From contig CAZWJC010000003.1 of NCBI GenBank assembly GCA_964634255.1, forward strand, positions 20,694-84,693: a stretch of 64,000 nucleotides of DNA. Direction: 5' to 3'. The position numbers were made by a program, and so were the translations under genes. Numbering within the stretch: position 1 is the stretch's first letter; each line of letters opens with the position of its first letter. The notes beneath the pieces are model-generated. The model was not told where the DNA came from. It worked only from the letters and a program-made list of their open reading frames with translations, and searched no databases. The stretch is from MWDV01 sp964634255. GTDB taxonomy: Bacteria; Verrucomicrobiota; Verrucomicrobiia; Limisphaerales; MWDV01. Shown here one piece after another: positions 18,047 to 25,877 of this stretch.

Positions 18047-18882
18047 GATTCCTTCCCGCTGACAAACCGGACTTCCGCACTGCTGATCAACCGTTGGCGC
18101 AGTCGCGTCTCCACCGCCACGCACAAGCCAGCTTCGGCGGGCTTGATGCGCTTGGCTTCGAGGCTCAGGGTTTCGCCGGGCGCGATAAACGTGCGCAGCT
18201 TCACATCGGAAACCACCTGAGGCAACCAACCGTTGCCGGTCGCGCTGGGCACTTCGGCTGCCAGCATCGCCGCCGTTTGTAGGTTTGCATGCATCAACAA
18301 CGTTCCGGGGAACACCGGTCGTCGTGGAAAATGATCGGCAAAGAACGGTGCGGCTTGCGGCACTCGCAGGACGGTGCGAGCGCACTGGCCCGGTTCACCG
18401 GCGGCACGATCCAGATCGGGCGCCGGCACGCCCTCGAACACGCCCGACTCCGCTCCGCCTGCATTGAGCAAGGCAAACCGCGCCCGCACCAACTGTGGAT
18501 CATCAAACTCCTCCACCGGCACCATGGGCCCAACGCAGTCGCTAAGTCGGAGAACCGTCATGCCAGCTGCCCGGGCGGTTCCCGAGTAACCAACCGTCTC
18601 CGTATCCACAGATTCGAGCTCGGCCTCCAATTCCAGCACTTGGCCCGGTCGGACCTCGGAGACCAGTTCGATCCGGCCCGCGATTCCCGCCACGGGCCGA
18701 TGGGTGAAGTCCACCGCGGCCATCGCCGCCCAAGCCGCGAGTTGGCCCGTGGCTTCGGCTACAATCGAAGCGGAAAAGGCGTTCACGCTCGCAGGAATGG
18801 CATAATGCCCGACAACCTTCACCCCAGGTTCCAGCCGGGTGATTCGGTCCACAAACGAGAAGGCGCGGAAATGGCCGTCCAT
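18043..18882 (-). CDS. Double hot-dog 3-hydroxyacyl-ACP dehydratase (FabA/FabZ-like)
   Basis: 279 residues, about twice a single FabZ, consistent with two hot-dog folds in tandem. The second half holds the clear FabZ box at residues 184-203 (HFPRRPVFPGTLLMHANLQ), with catalytic His184. The Glu expected 14 residues later is replaced by His198. The first half has a weaker box starting GHYAIP (His26) with EATGQLAAW supplying Glu43, so catalytic residues may be shared between halves. Double hot-dog dehydratases of this type occur in polyunsaturated fatty acid synthases. It should convert 3-hydroxyacyl-ACP to enoyl-ACP. Its stop overlaps the FabF-like start (ATGA), and it follows the carrier protein by 21 bp. 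Confidence 0.85.
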   Translation of the reverse strand: MDGHFRAFSFVDRITRLEPGVKVVGHYAIPASVNAFSASIVAEATGQLAAWAAMAAVDFTHRPVAGIAGRIELVSEVRPGQVLELEAELESVDTETVGYSGTARAAGMTVLRLSDCVGPMVPVEEFDDPQLVRARFALLNAGGAESGVFEGVPAPDLDRAAGEPGQCARTVLRVPQAAPFFADHFPRRPVFPGTLLMHANLQTAAMLAAEVPSATGNGWLPQVVSDVKLRTFIAPGETLSLEAKRIKPAEAGLCVAVETRLRQRLISSAEVRFVSGKES

Positions 18883-18903
18883 GCGCAGAGAGGCGGCCGT
18901 GCG

Positions 18904-19341
18904 TTAAGCCGGTGGAGCCCCGCTGGCCGCCGTCCGCTGCTGGCGAATAACCATCTTGCAGAAGGTCTCCACAGTGAACAGCCGCGGGATGTCGGCCACG
19001 TTCAGGGGCGACTTGAAGCGCTCCGCCGGCACTTCGTTCAGAAACGCACGCAGCCGCGCCACGCCCGCTTCGGAAACCACGCCCGCCTTTTCAAACTCGG
19101 CTTCGGAGAGCGTGCCGCGCGCTTCCTCGACGATCTTTCCGCGCGGAATCTTCACCTTGAACAGCTTCTGCAACCGGAACACGATGTCCACAAAGTCAAT
19201 GGACTCCGCGCCCAGATCCTCGATCAGCGAGGAGTCGGGTTTAACTTTCTCGACGTCGCAGCCGATGGCGTCCGCGATGGTCTCGGCCACCTTGGGGAAC
19301 ACGGCCTGAATTTCTTCTTTGGTGATGGTGATATCGCTCAT
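18904..19341 (-). CDS. Acyl carrier protein with C-terminal extension
   Basis: 145 residues against the usual 75-90. The carrier core lies at residues 8-85 with the phosphopantetheine attachment motif DLGAESIDFVD, Ser47 being the modified residue, followed by the expected helix FRLQKLFKVKIP. The remaining 60 or so residues (EAEFEKAGVVSEAGVARLR onward) form extra helices and end in an Ala-rich tail. Six bases separate it from the upstream ketoreductase and 21 from the dehydratase. The PPTase domain of the terminal fusion gene is the obvious candidate to activate it. The extension may mediate partner choice in place of the housekeeping ACP. Confidence 0.93.
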   Translation of the reverse strand: MSDITITKEEIQAVFPKVAETIADAIGCDVEKVKPDSSLIEDLGAESIDFVDIVFRLQKLFKVKIPRGKIVEEARGTLSEAEFEKAGVVSEAGVARLRAFLNEVPAERFKSPLNVADIPRLFTVETFCKMVIRQQRTAASGAPPA

Positions 19342-19347
19342 AAATCT

Positions 19348-20112
19348 CTATTCCATTTTGAACCCGCCATCCACATGGAGGATTTCCCCAGTGATGTAGT
19401 CGGCATAATTCGAAGCCAGAAACCAAACGGCATAGGCCACTTCTTCGGGCCGGCCAAACCGCCGCAGCAGAATACGCGACTGGGCTTGATCCCCCGCTTG
19501 CTCACGCACCGTGCGGGAAAGCTCCGTCTCAATGACCCCGGGGGCTACCGCATTGACCGTGATGCCGCGCGGGGCGAGCTCGACCGCAAGCGATTTGGTG
19601 AAGGCATTGATCGCCCCCTTGCTGGCAGCGTAATTGGTCTGTCCCCGGCCACCCTTTTCGCCGGAGACTGAGCTGAGATTGACAATCTTGCCGCGCCGGG
19701 CGGAAACCATGTAAGGCACCACGGCGCGAGTCATGTTGAAGACTCCCGTCACGTTCGTTTCGAGAACGACCCGCACGTCCTCGTCTTCCAGCAGGCCCAA
19801 GGTGTTATCTCGAATCACGCCGGCGTTGTTGACCAGCAGGTCAATGCGCTCGGTCCGTTCCACCACCTGGTCCACAAAGGCGACACAGGCCTCGGCATTG
19901 CGTGCGTCCACCGCCTCGGCGAAGATCTTGGACGTTGGCCCATTCGAGATGACTTCGGCGGCGGCCGAGGCGTTCTCGCGATACGTGAAGGCGACGGTCA
20001 TGCCTGCCGCCGCCAAAGTCTCGACGATCGCGCGGCCGATGCCCCGGCTTCCGCCGGTGACCAGCGCCACGCGCCCCGTCAGGCCGCCATCTGAAAGTGC
20101 GGGGCTTTTCAT
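19348..20112 (-). CDS. FabG-type 3-oxoacyl-ACP reductase
   Basis: 254 residues from the ATG at 20112. The frame runs upstream to 20541, but 20112 overlaps the preceding stop as ATGA and places the Rossmann motif TGGSRGIG at residues 19-26, as in FabG. The short-chain dehydrogenase triad is Ser148, Tyr161 and Lys165 (Y-x3-K), preceded by the NNAG motif at 95-98. The end HVDGGFKME is typical of FabG. It should use NADPH to reduce 3-ketoacyl-ACP to 3-hydroxyacyl-ACP in this locus. It directly follows the FabL-like gene and is six bases from the carrier protein, so the two reductases and the carrier are co-expressed. Confidence 0.93.
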   Translation of the reverse strand: MKSPALSDGGLTGRVALVTGGSRGIGRAIVETLAAAGMTVAFTYRENASAAAEVISNGPTSKIFAEAVDARNAEACVAFVDQVVERTERIDLLVNNAGVIRDNTLGLLEDEDVRVVLETNVTGVFNMTRAVVPYMVSARRGKIVNLSSVSGEKGGRGQTNYAASKGAINAFTKSLAVELAPRGITVNAVAPGVIETELSRTVREQAGDQAQSRILLRRFGRPEEVAYAVWFLASNYADYITGEILHVDGGFKME

Positions 20113-20864
20113 CCGGAAATGCAAAAGCCGCCGTCCACTACGAGGGTATGCCCGGTGATCATCGCCGCTTCGGGCAGGCAGAGCAGATAAACCGCGTTGG
20201 CAACGTCGTCGGGTGTAAGCGAAGGGCCGGCTGGCGTGCGGCGCGCGTACTCGGCGAGCAACTGCTCGCGATTCGGAAAGTATTTCAGCGCGTCCGTGTC
20301 CACGACGCCGGCGCTCACCGTATTGACACGAATGCCGCGGGGGCCAAGCTCTTGTGCCAGGCTGCGTACCACTGCTTCCAGCGCGGCCTTCGAAGCCCCA
20401 ATGAAGGCGTAATGGGGAATCGCCCGCGATGCCCCGAGGCTCGAGAGCCCGATGATCCTCCCTCCGTCGCGCATGAGCGGCACGGCCTGCTGTGCGAGCA
20501 AACTCAAGGCGAAGGCGTTGGTCTCCATGCAGCGCCGCCAATGCTTGAGGTTGAGTTCAAGCGCAGGTCGTAACACGCCAATCGCGGCGTTGCTCACCAC
20601 GATGTCCACACGGTCAAATTCCTGCCGGAACGACACGAACGCCTCTGCGAGGCTTTCCGGATCGCCGACGTCCGCCGACACGGCGCTGGCGCGCCGGCCC
20701 AGCGCCGTGATCTCCGAACACACGGTCTCCGCTTCATCCTGGCTGGTGTGGTACACAACCGCCACGTCGCAGCCGGCGCGAGCCAGTTTGAGTGCGATAG
20801 CGCGCCCAATGCCACGGGAAGCTCCCGTGACCAAGGCGATCTTGTTGGCGAGTGGTTCACTCAT
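20109..20864 (-). CDS. fabL: FabL-type enoyl-ACP reductase
   Basis: 251 residues. It looks like a short-chain dehydrogenase, but the active site is Tyr152-x6-Lys159 (YAFIGASK), the spacing of enoyl-ACP reductases and not the Y-x3-K of ketoreductases. Recalled Bacillus subtilis FabL shares several distinctive stretches, notably NAA-GVLRP, the ALK-FPNRE-LL block near residue 205 and GxTxxVDGG at the end. The cofactor loop is TGASRGIG. It should reduce enoyl-ACP to saturated acyl-ACP, completing the elongation cycle with the ketoreductase and dehydratase downstream. The assignment as FabL rather than a second FabG rests mainly on the Y-x6-K spacing. Confidence 0.88.
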   Translation of the reverse strand: MSEPLANKIALVTGASRGIGRAIALKLARAGCDVAVVYHTSQDEAETVCSEITALGRRASAVSADVGDPESLAEAFVSFRQEFDRVDIVVSNAAIGVLRPALELNLKHWRRCMETNAFALSLLAQQAVPLMRDGGRIIGLSSLGASRAIPHYAFIGASKAALEAVVRSLAQELGPRGIRVNTVSAGVVDTDALKYFPNREQLLAEYARRTPAGPSLTPDDVANAVYLLCLPEAAMITGHTLVVDGGFCISG

Positions 20865-20932
20865 GAATAAACGCGACGGCTAGTCTGGCGAAATGCCGTG
20901 TAAGAATCAATCCCCGGAGCCGTCTCATTTCG

Positions 20933-20960
20933 GTGCTGCGTCAGATACGCGACGCAGCGC
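20933..20960 (-). other. Stem-loop directly after the methyltransferase gene
   Basis: On the minus strand, GCTGCGTC and GACGCAGC (20951-20958 and 20935-20942) form a perfect 8-bp stem with an 8-base loop, extendable by a wobble and one more pair. It starts within a few bases of the methyltransferase stop and 70 bases before fabL. No T-run follows, so an intrinsic terminator is doubtful. It could weaken read-through or protect the 3' end of the upstream message. Confidence 0.5.
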
Positions 20961-20962
20961 CA

Positions 20963-21586
20963 TCACTTCCTCAGCAACCGCGGAAACAGCCCGCCCGTTC
21001 GGGAAAGGTAATCCCGGTAGGCCTCCCCATGAATCCCGGTAAGGTATTTCTCCTCGTCGCCAGCCTTGATCTGCGCGCAGAGGTAATGCATCAGCAGAAT
21101 CACGAAGGAAAGCAAAGTGGGCAAAAGCAGTGCGGCCCCGGCGAGCATCACAACTTGCAGTCCATAAATGGGATGGCGGGCCCACCGGTATGGCCCACTG
21201 CTAATAAGGGTGGTCTTTTCTTTGGTGTTAATACCGATGCGCCAAGTTGAGCCCATGGCCACATAACACCAGAGCGTACCGGCATATCCCAAAACGACCA
21301 AGGCCAGACCAGCCACAAGCCCTCCAGTGCCCAGTAGGTCCGACCACAGGGTGAGGCCTGGTGTTGTTGTCGTCATCGCTACCAGCCACGGCTGGCCAAT
21401 CCAGACCAGGATCACCAAAAACCAACCGAACCAGAGCGCTTTCTCCTTGGAGCCGCGAGGTTTGAGGTTCGGCGAACGCCCGATCTGTCTCCGGATGCGC
21501 CGGGCGTGAATCATCACCCCGCACCAATAGATCAGCCCGGAAGCAGAGACCGCGATGCGGCGCAATTGCAATTCTTCAATGGTCAT
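20963..21586 (-). CDS. Integral-membrane methyltransferase of the isoprenylcysteine/phospholipid type
   Basis: 207 residues with about five hydrophobic segments. The C-terminal half has the ICMT/PEMT-type signature: SGPYRWARHPIYGLQVVML near residue 129 (the cofactor-binding RHP-x-Y box) and EEKYLTGIHGEAYRDYLSRTG near residue 175. Bacterial members methylate a lipid or small hydrophobic acceptor at the membrane using S-adenosylmethionine; true protein prenylation is not expected. Its start overlaps the end of the lipoprotein hydrolase gene by 11 bases, so the two are co-translated. Substrate unknown; the product of the neighbouring fatty-acid genes is a reasonable candidate. Confidence 0.85.
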   Translation of the reverse strand: MTIEELQLRRIAVSASGLIYWCGVMIHARRIRRQIGRSPNLKPRGSKEKALWFGWFLVILVWIGQPWLVAMTTTTPGLTLWSDLLGTGGLVAGLALVVLGYAGTLWCYVAMGSTWRIGINTKEKTTLISSGPYRWARHPIYGLQVVMLAGAALLLPTLLSFVILLMHYLCAQIKAGDEEKYLTGIHGEAYRDYLSRTGGLFPRLLRK

Positions 21587-22658
21587 GATGTCTGGCGAGT
21601 TGGCGTTCGGCGCGAATCAGTCGCTGCAATTCGAGCACCCAGTGTTTCTTGATACTGTACCAGACCTCTGCGGCCCAGAGGATGTTCGCGCTATCCCCTT
21701 CAAACTGCGCGTCCAGCGTTGGTCTGGTGACTGGGGCGTCGGACGGTCGATAGCGATTGATCCAATCCACCATCTTGGGATCCTTCAGCAGGTGCTTCGC
21801 GGCGGGGACTTCCCCATGCTTGTATTCCGTCGGCAACCACACGTTGCGCACCACCGCAGTGCCAGCCGGTTTGAAGTGGTTCGCCGGGCCGTAACCCAGA
21901 AAATCTCCGCCCAGGAGATCCATGGCCTTGCAAAAGCCCGTAAACTCCTCGACGGAATCCGGGACAGTGCGCAGGCGGAAGGCCATGTCCCACTGGTTTG
22001 GCAACGCCCGGGTCAGTCCACCGGCGCCGACAGCAGAGGCATAGGGCAGACGAAGATCAGCGACGGGGCGCATCTGCCCGGCAACGGGATCACGAATCTC
22101 GCAACGTTCCTCCTTCTCCCACGTCAGCGGATTCCAGACATGCAGACAGGAGGAGGGTTTGCCGTCAAACTGGTAAAGAACCTTGATCACCTGCATCCCT
22201 CCCTGGCTATGACCAACCATCATGGGTCTCAGCTTCTCCTTTTCATAAAACCAGGCGATAGCCCCTGCGATCTTCTCGCTGCTCTCGTAGCAACTGAAAC
22301 TGTACGTGCCGTCGCTTGGGTTCGTGAGGCTGACCGCGGGGTAGCCCATGCCGATGAGGAATTCGGAAAAGGAGACCATTCGCGGAATTACCCGGGCGAT
22401 GCCGCCATGAATGTTGACGATTCGGGGTGCCGGTGCATGAGAGAGCACATCCCGGACGTCCTCCGCCGTCACATTGGTTGGATTCAGGCCCAGGATTCTG
22501 GCTTCGAGGTCTGAAGCGAATTCCTTCCCATGCCCCGCGAAGGCCACCTCTGCCTTCTGCAGTTGGTCCGCCTCGAGTCCTTGGCGATGGTACATTCCGC
22601 AGCCCGCCAGCAGGACAACCGCCCAAAGGATCAAATAATCAACAAACCGAGTTCTCAA
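21576..22658 (-). CDS. Alpha/beta-hydrolase-fold lipoprotein
   Basis: 360 residues. The N-terminus is a lipoprotein signal with lipobox LLAGC (Cys20), so the protein should be membrane anchored. A nucleophile elbow GHSQGG places Ser151 as the likely catalytic serine, after the strand RPMMV. An oxyanion-type HGG lies at residues 84-86 (VNIHGGIARV). The rest is unusual for lipases, with a long C-terminal part rich in Trp and Tyr. It could act as esterase, thioesterase-like transferase or lipid hydrolase on the outer face of the membrane. ATGA overlap with the condensation-fold gene upstream and overlap with the methyltransferase downstream make a coupled trio. Confidence 0.8.
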   Translation of the reverse strand: MRTRFVDYLILWAVVLLAGCGMYHRQGLEADQLQKAEVAFAGHGKEFASDLEARILGLNPTNVTAEDVRDVLSHAPAPRIVNIHGGIARVIPRMVSFSEFLIGMGYPAVSLTNPSDGTYSFSCYESSEKIAGAIAWFYEKEKLRPMMVGHSQGGMQVIKVLYQFDGKPSSCLHVWNPLTWEKEERCEIRDPVAGQMRPVADLRLPYASAVGAGGLTRALPNQWDMAFRLRTVPDSVEEFTGFCKAMDLLGGDFLGYGPANHFKPAGTAVVRNVWLPTEYKHGEVPAAKHLLKDPKMVDWINRYRPSDAPVTRPTLDAQFEGDSANILWAAEVWYSIKKHWVLELQRLIRAERQLARHHDH

Positions 22659-23953
22659 ACCGCCTCCCGTGTTTCTTCAAGATACTCCCGCAAACGGACC
22701 TGCATGCCTTCAACGTCGGCCTTCGAAAAAACCGTCGTGCGATAACTCAAGCCCATGTTCACCCGGTCACCGATAGTCGTCACAGACAACACCAACGGCG
22801 TCGCCGGACCGGTCGAAACGCCCCGGAAATAGTCCAAGAGCGCGCCGCCGGATGTTTGTTCCCAGAGGGAATTCAAGTTCATGTTCGTTATGCCGCCCCA
22901 CAGCGGGTAGTTCTTTGGATAAAACATCCGTCGCCGTTCGGGCGAGAAGAATCGGAGGAGGAAACGAGCAATTGCGAGGTCTAGCGGTGTCGCCAGGTAA
23001 AGTTTTTGGCGTTTGATGACAGCGGTCTGTTGCTGAACGTCCTCCGCCAGCTTTCGCAAGCTGATCCCCGCCGGCACTTCGTGCGTCACGGTGAACGAGC
23101 CCAAGAAAAGCCCGAAGGTGCCACGGCTCTCCACCTTCAGGTCTTTGCGCAGATTGACAATGCAGCCGAGGGAGAGCTTCCGGCGCTTCCGCGCGCGGTC
23201 TCGCCCGCCGGCACAGGGGGACACCGACTTCAGCAGCAATGCCATCAACAGGTCGTTGATCGTGACGGCCCAACGTTTGGCAGCCACAAGCAAGCATCGC
23301 AGTTCTCCCGGCGACAGGGAGAGGAGTGAGAAACCGTTGGTCATGTTGCCCGTATCGTCATAGTGCACGCGGCGTGTTTGGCGTGAATTGCGAAACTGCG
23401 CGGGCAGAGCCAGCAACTTATGCACTAACACCATGGGATGACGCCACAAAAGATGATTGCGACTGTCGGGATAAAGTTCAAGATGGGCCGGCCTCCCCGT
23501 CTCGTCGTGCCCGATGTAGTCCGTCACGATATTCTTCAGGAGATACACCACGGACTCAGCATCCGCCGCAGGATGGAAATAGACCAACCCCAGAAAGCAC
23601 GAATCATCCGCGGTCACCACCAGAAATCGGAACGGGCAGAACGGTCGTGCAGTATCAAACGGCACGTTCAATTGCCGCTCCATCTCGGATGCCAACACCC
23701 GCTGCGGGTTCTCTGCGCCGGAGAGAATTTGAATCTCACAGTCCGCTGGGCCGGTGTCATACTCAAAAGTCGATCCCGCTCCACTCAGACTCAGACGAGT
23801 AAGGCCGCACTTTTCCAATGTGCCGCGGATGCCGGTTCGCAGGCGCGCGATGTCCGGCTTGCCCCGAAGTTGTGCCACGTGAATGGCACTGTAGGGGTGC
23901 AGTTCGTTCCACAGCACCATGCTTCGCTGAAAAATGTTGAGTCGGCCCTGCAT
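22655..23953 (-). CDS. Condensation-domain-like acyltransferase
   Basis: 432 residues. The fold resembles NRPS condensation domains and PapA/wax-ester-synthase acyltransferases: FRFLVVTADDSCFLGLVYFH leads into the active-site segment FHPAADA, matching HHxxxDG with the catalytic His127 and Asp131 kept but the first His changed to Phe and the Gly to Ala. A second half with NDLLMALLLKSV, CIVNLRKDL and LSVTTIGDRVNMGLSYR fits the C-terminal lobe of that superfamily. It would join an acyl group from a thioester to an alcohol or amine. First gene of the minus-strand lipid run, ATGA-coupled to the hydrolase. Exact family uncertain. Confidence 0.75.
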   Translation of the reverse strand: MQGRLNIFQRSMVLWNELHPYSAIHVAQLRGKPDIARLRTGIRGTLEKCGLTRLSLSGAGSTFEYDTGPADCEIQILSGAENPQRVLASEMERQLNVPFDTARPFCPFRFLVVTADDSCFLGLVYFHPAADAESVVYLLKNIVTDYIGHDETGRPAHLELYPDSRNHLLWRHPMVLVHKLLALPAQFRNSRQTRRVHYDDTGNMTNGFSLLSLSPGELRCLLVAAKRWAVTINDLLMALLLKSVSPCAGGRDRARKRRKLSLGCIVNLRKDLKVESRGTFGLFLGSFTVTHEVPAGISLRKLAEDVQQQTAVIKRQKLYLATPLDLAIARFLLRFFSPERRRMFYPKNYPLWGGITNMNLNSLWEQTSGGALLDYFRGVSTGPATPLVLSVTTIGDRVNMGLSYRTTVFSKADVEGMQVRLREYLEETREAV

Positions 23954-24329
23954 AGGCGCGGTCTGCAGCTGGCAAGGATCGCCTTTGCCTGCGGCACTCG
24001 ATTACGGGCAGGATATTCTTCATGGCTGCTGGAAACAAGGGTTAGCGTTGTTCGCCGTGGATACGAGATGGGGGGGGTAAACTTGTGTCACACGAAGAAG
24101 GCGGTCGCATGAGCCAACCGAAGTGGTTACAACTGCGTCCGTCCTTATTGAGTCAACACGACTCGCTTGAAGGTCAGCAGCAACGACCGCAAGTCCGAAC
24201 GACACCGAGCCATTGGCCGTCTCGAATTCCAGACTTGCGGCAGACAGGCCGGAATGGCTTAGCATATCGGCGTCGAGATGCTGTAGCGTTGCCGGTTGGC
24301 GCACCTGTGTTTCAAAACACGGGAGCAGG
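23954..24329. other. 376-bp divergent intergenic region
   Basis: Lies between the condensation-fold gene (minus) and the glycosyl-1-phosphate transferase (plus), so it should hold promoters for both. Short frames exist on both strands but none has convincing protein character. Besides one weak promoter-like pair facing the lipid genes and a Shine-Dalgarno before 24330, nothing was recognised. Confidence 0.65.
24010..24038 (-). promoter_or_regulatory. Possible sigma70-type promoter of the lipid gene run
   Basis: On the minus strand TTGTTT (24033-24038) and TATCCT (24010-24015) are separated by 17 bases, about 57 bases before the start at 23953. Matches to consensus are partial (3/6 and 4/6), so this is only a candidate. 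Confidence 0.25.
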
Positions 24330-25835
24330 ATGCATCTCACAATCGGACATCGTGTGAGTAATTGGTCCATTATCGTTTGTTTCGCGTTCGGCCTAGCTGT
24401 CACTTGGCCGTTGGTTCCGCTGATCATCCGCCGGTCACAGGGCATGGCGATCGCGCGCGGCCATTCCTTCCACCAAACCCATACTGCCCCCGTCCCTCGG
24501 TTCGGTGGGTTGGCCTTGGCTGTCACGTTCGTCCTGGTAGTCATCGGCGCGCAGTTGTTCCTCGATATCCCCGCAGACCGTTTGCAGGACAATATCGGAC
24601 TGGCATTAACGTCGCTGGCCATGTTTGGCTTGGGCTTCGCCGACGACATCAAGCCCATGGGAGCGCGGAAAAAGCTCCTTGGGCAGATTGTGATCGCACT
24701 GGCTGCGGCAATCTGGGTTTCCCGGATTCAGGTCTTCAAGCACCCGCTCTCGGGTAACACTATAGATCTTGGCTGGTGGGGACTGGTCATCACCGTGGTC
24801 TGGTTGGTGACGTTCACGAACTTGATCAATCTGATTGATGGGATTGATGGGTTGGCGGTGGGCCTTTCGCTGATGTTAATGGCGCTCCTGGCCTACGTGG
24901 GCAGTGCGGGAGGATCCATCCTGCCGGTGGCCTGCTCGGCAGCCATGGCGGGCGCCCTCCTGGCCCTGCTGCGCTACAATTTTCCCCCGGCGAAGATCTA
25001 CCTGGGTGACGGTGGGGCCTATTTCATGGGCTTTCTCATCGGAATCCTGTCCATGCGCCAGTCGCAAAAGGGCACAGTGGTGGCGGCCTTGGTAGCCCCA
25101 TTATTTGCCCTCGCCCTGCCGATACTCGACGTCACGTTGGCTATCCTCCGTCGGGGCATCAAAGGCGTGCCCATCTTCCGGGCGGATCGAAAGCACCTCC
25201 ATCACCGGCTAATGGATGAAGGCTTTTCGCGTCGCGATACCGTGCTCATTCTCTACGGGTTTTCCGTGGTATGCTTGCTTGCTGCCTTCGGGGTTTTTTG
25301 GTCGAAAGGCAGTTGGGGGCCGGTTTCGCTGGGTCTGCTTTGCCTCATCGTGTTGGTGGCGGCTGGCAGACTAAAATTCGCGCGGGAATGGTTCAACGTT
25401 GGCCGGGTACTTGGAGACTCGCTCGAAGTCCGGAAAGAGTCGCAATATGCCCTCGCTTTGATCGCGTGGTTCGAGTTGGAAGCTGAGCGCAGTCCCTCTG
25501 CTGAAGCCTTGTGGGTGGACTATGAATTCTTGGTGCGAAAGGTGGGTTTCGTGCGCGCAACATTGGATTACAATGGCACGCAGCGCGCCTGCGAAGGGGA
25601 AATCCCGGCCTGCCCATCGCCAGTCAAGCGGAGCGTGGCATTGCACCACACCAGTCACCGATCCTTGGAGTTCGCGGCTGATCCGGAGCGCATGCCCTCG
25701 CGCGTGTTCGACCAGTTGTGCGATTTGACAGCCGAGGCGTGGCTACGCGGCGTCAACCGCTGGGAGGCCAGCAATGGCCGCCCTCTTGAGTTCGCCACAC
25801 CCGTTGTGCAGTCCCCTCCTCCAGCGCGCCCTTAG
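24330..25835 (+). CDS. Polyprenyl-phosphate sugar-1-phosphate transferase (WecA/MraY family) with C-terminal extension
   Basis: 501 residues from the ATG at 24330, preceded by a GGGAG ribosome site; earlier in-frame starts give a non-hydrophobic, unlikely N-terminus. Around ten membrane segments. Family motifs: LGFADDIKP for Mg2+ binding, NLINLIDGIDGLA near residue 165, IYLGDGGAYFMGFLIG, and the cytoplasmic loop PIFRADRKHLHHRL, close to the HIHH loop of WecA. It should attach a sugar-1-phosphate to undecaprenyl phosphate, the first step of a surface polysaccharide. About 130 soluble residues follow the last membrane segment, which is longer than WecA. No other polysaccharide genes are adjacent. 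Confidence 0.88.
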   Translation: MHLTIGHRVSNWSIIVCFAFGLAVTWPLVPLIIRRSQGMAIARGHSFHQTHTAPVPRFGGLALAVTFVLVVIGAQLFLDIPADRLQDNIGLALTSLAMFGLGFADDIKPMGARKKLLGQIVIALAAAIWVSRIQVFKHPLSGNTIDLGWWGLVITVVWLVTFTNLINLIDGIDGLAVGLSLMLMALLAYVGSAGGSILPVACSAAMAGALLALLRYNFPPAKIYLGDGGAYFMGFLIGILSMRQSQKGTVVAALVAPLFALALPILDVTLAILRRGIKGVPIFRADRKHLHHRLMDEGFSRRDTVLILYGFSVVCLLAAFGVFWSKGSWGPVSLGLLCLIVLVAAGRLKFAREWFNVGRVLGDSLEVRKESQYALALIAWFELEAERSPSAEALWVDYEFLVRKVGFVRATLDYNGTQRACEGEIPACPSPVKRSVALHHTSHRSLEFAADPERMPSRVFDQLCDLTAEAWLRGVNRWEASNGRPLEFATPVVQSPPPARP

Positions 25836-25877
25836 TCCTTTCAACCTGTCCCCGAGCTTCGGCAATCCAGCTGCGCA

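Noticed and set aside
14248..23953. Aryl polyene or ladderane cluster
   Set aside because: No ammonia lyase, aryl-CoA ligase or exporter for aryl polyenes and no radical SAM or desaturase genes for ladderanes; an enoyl reductase is present instead.
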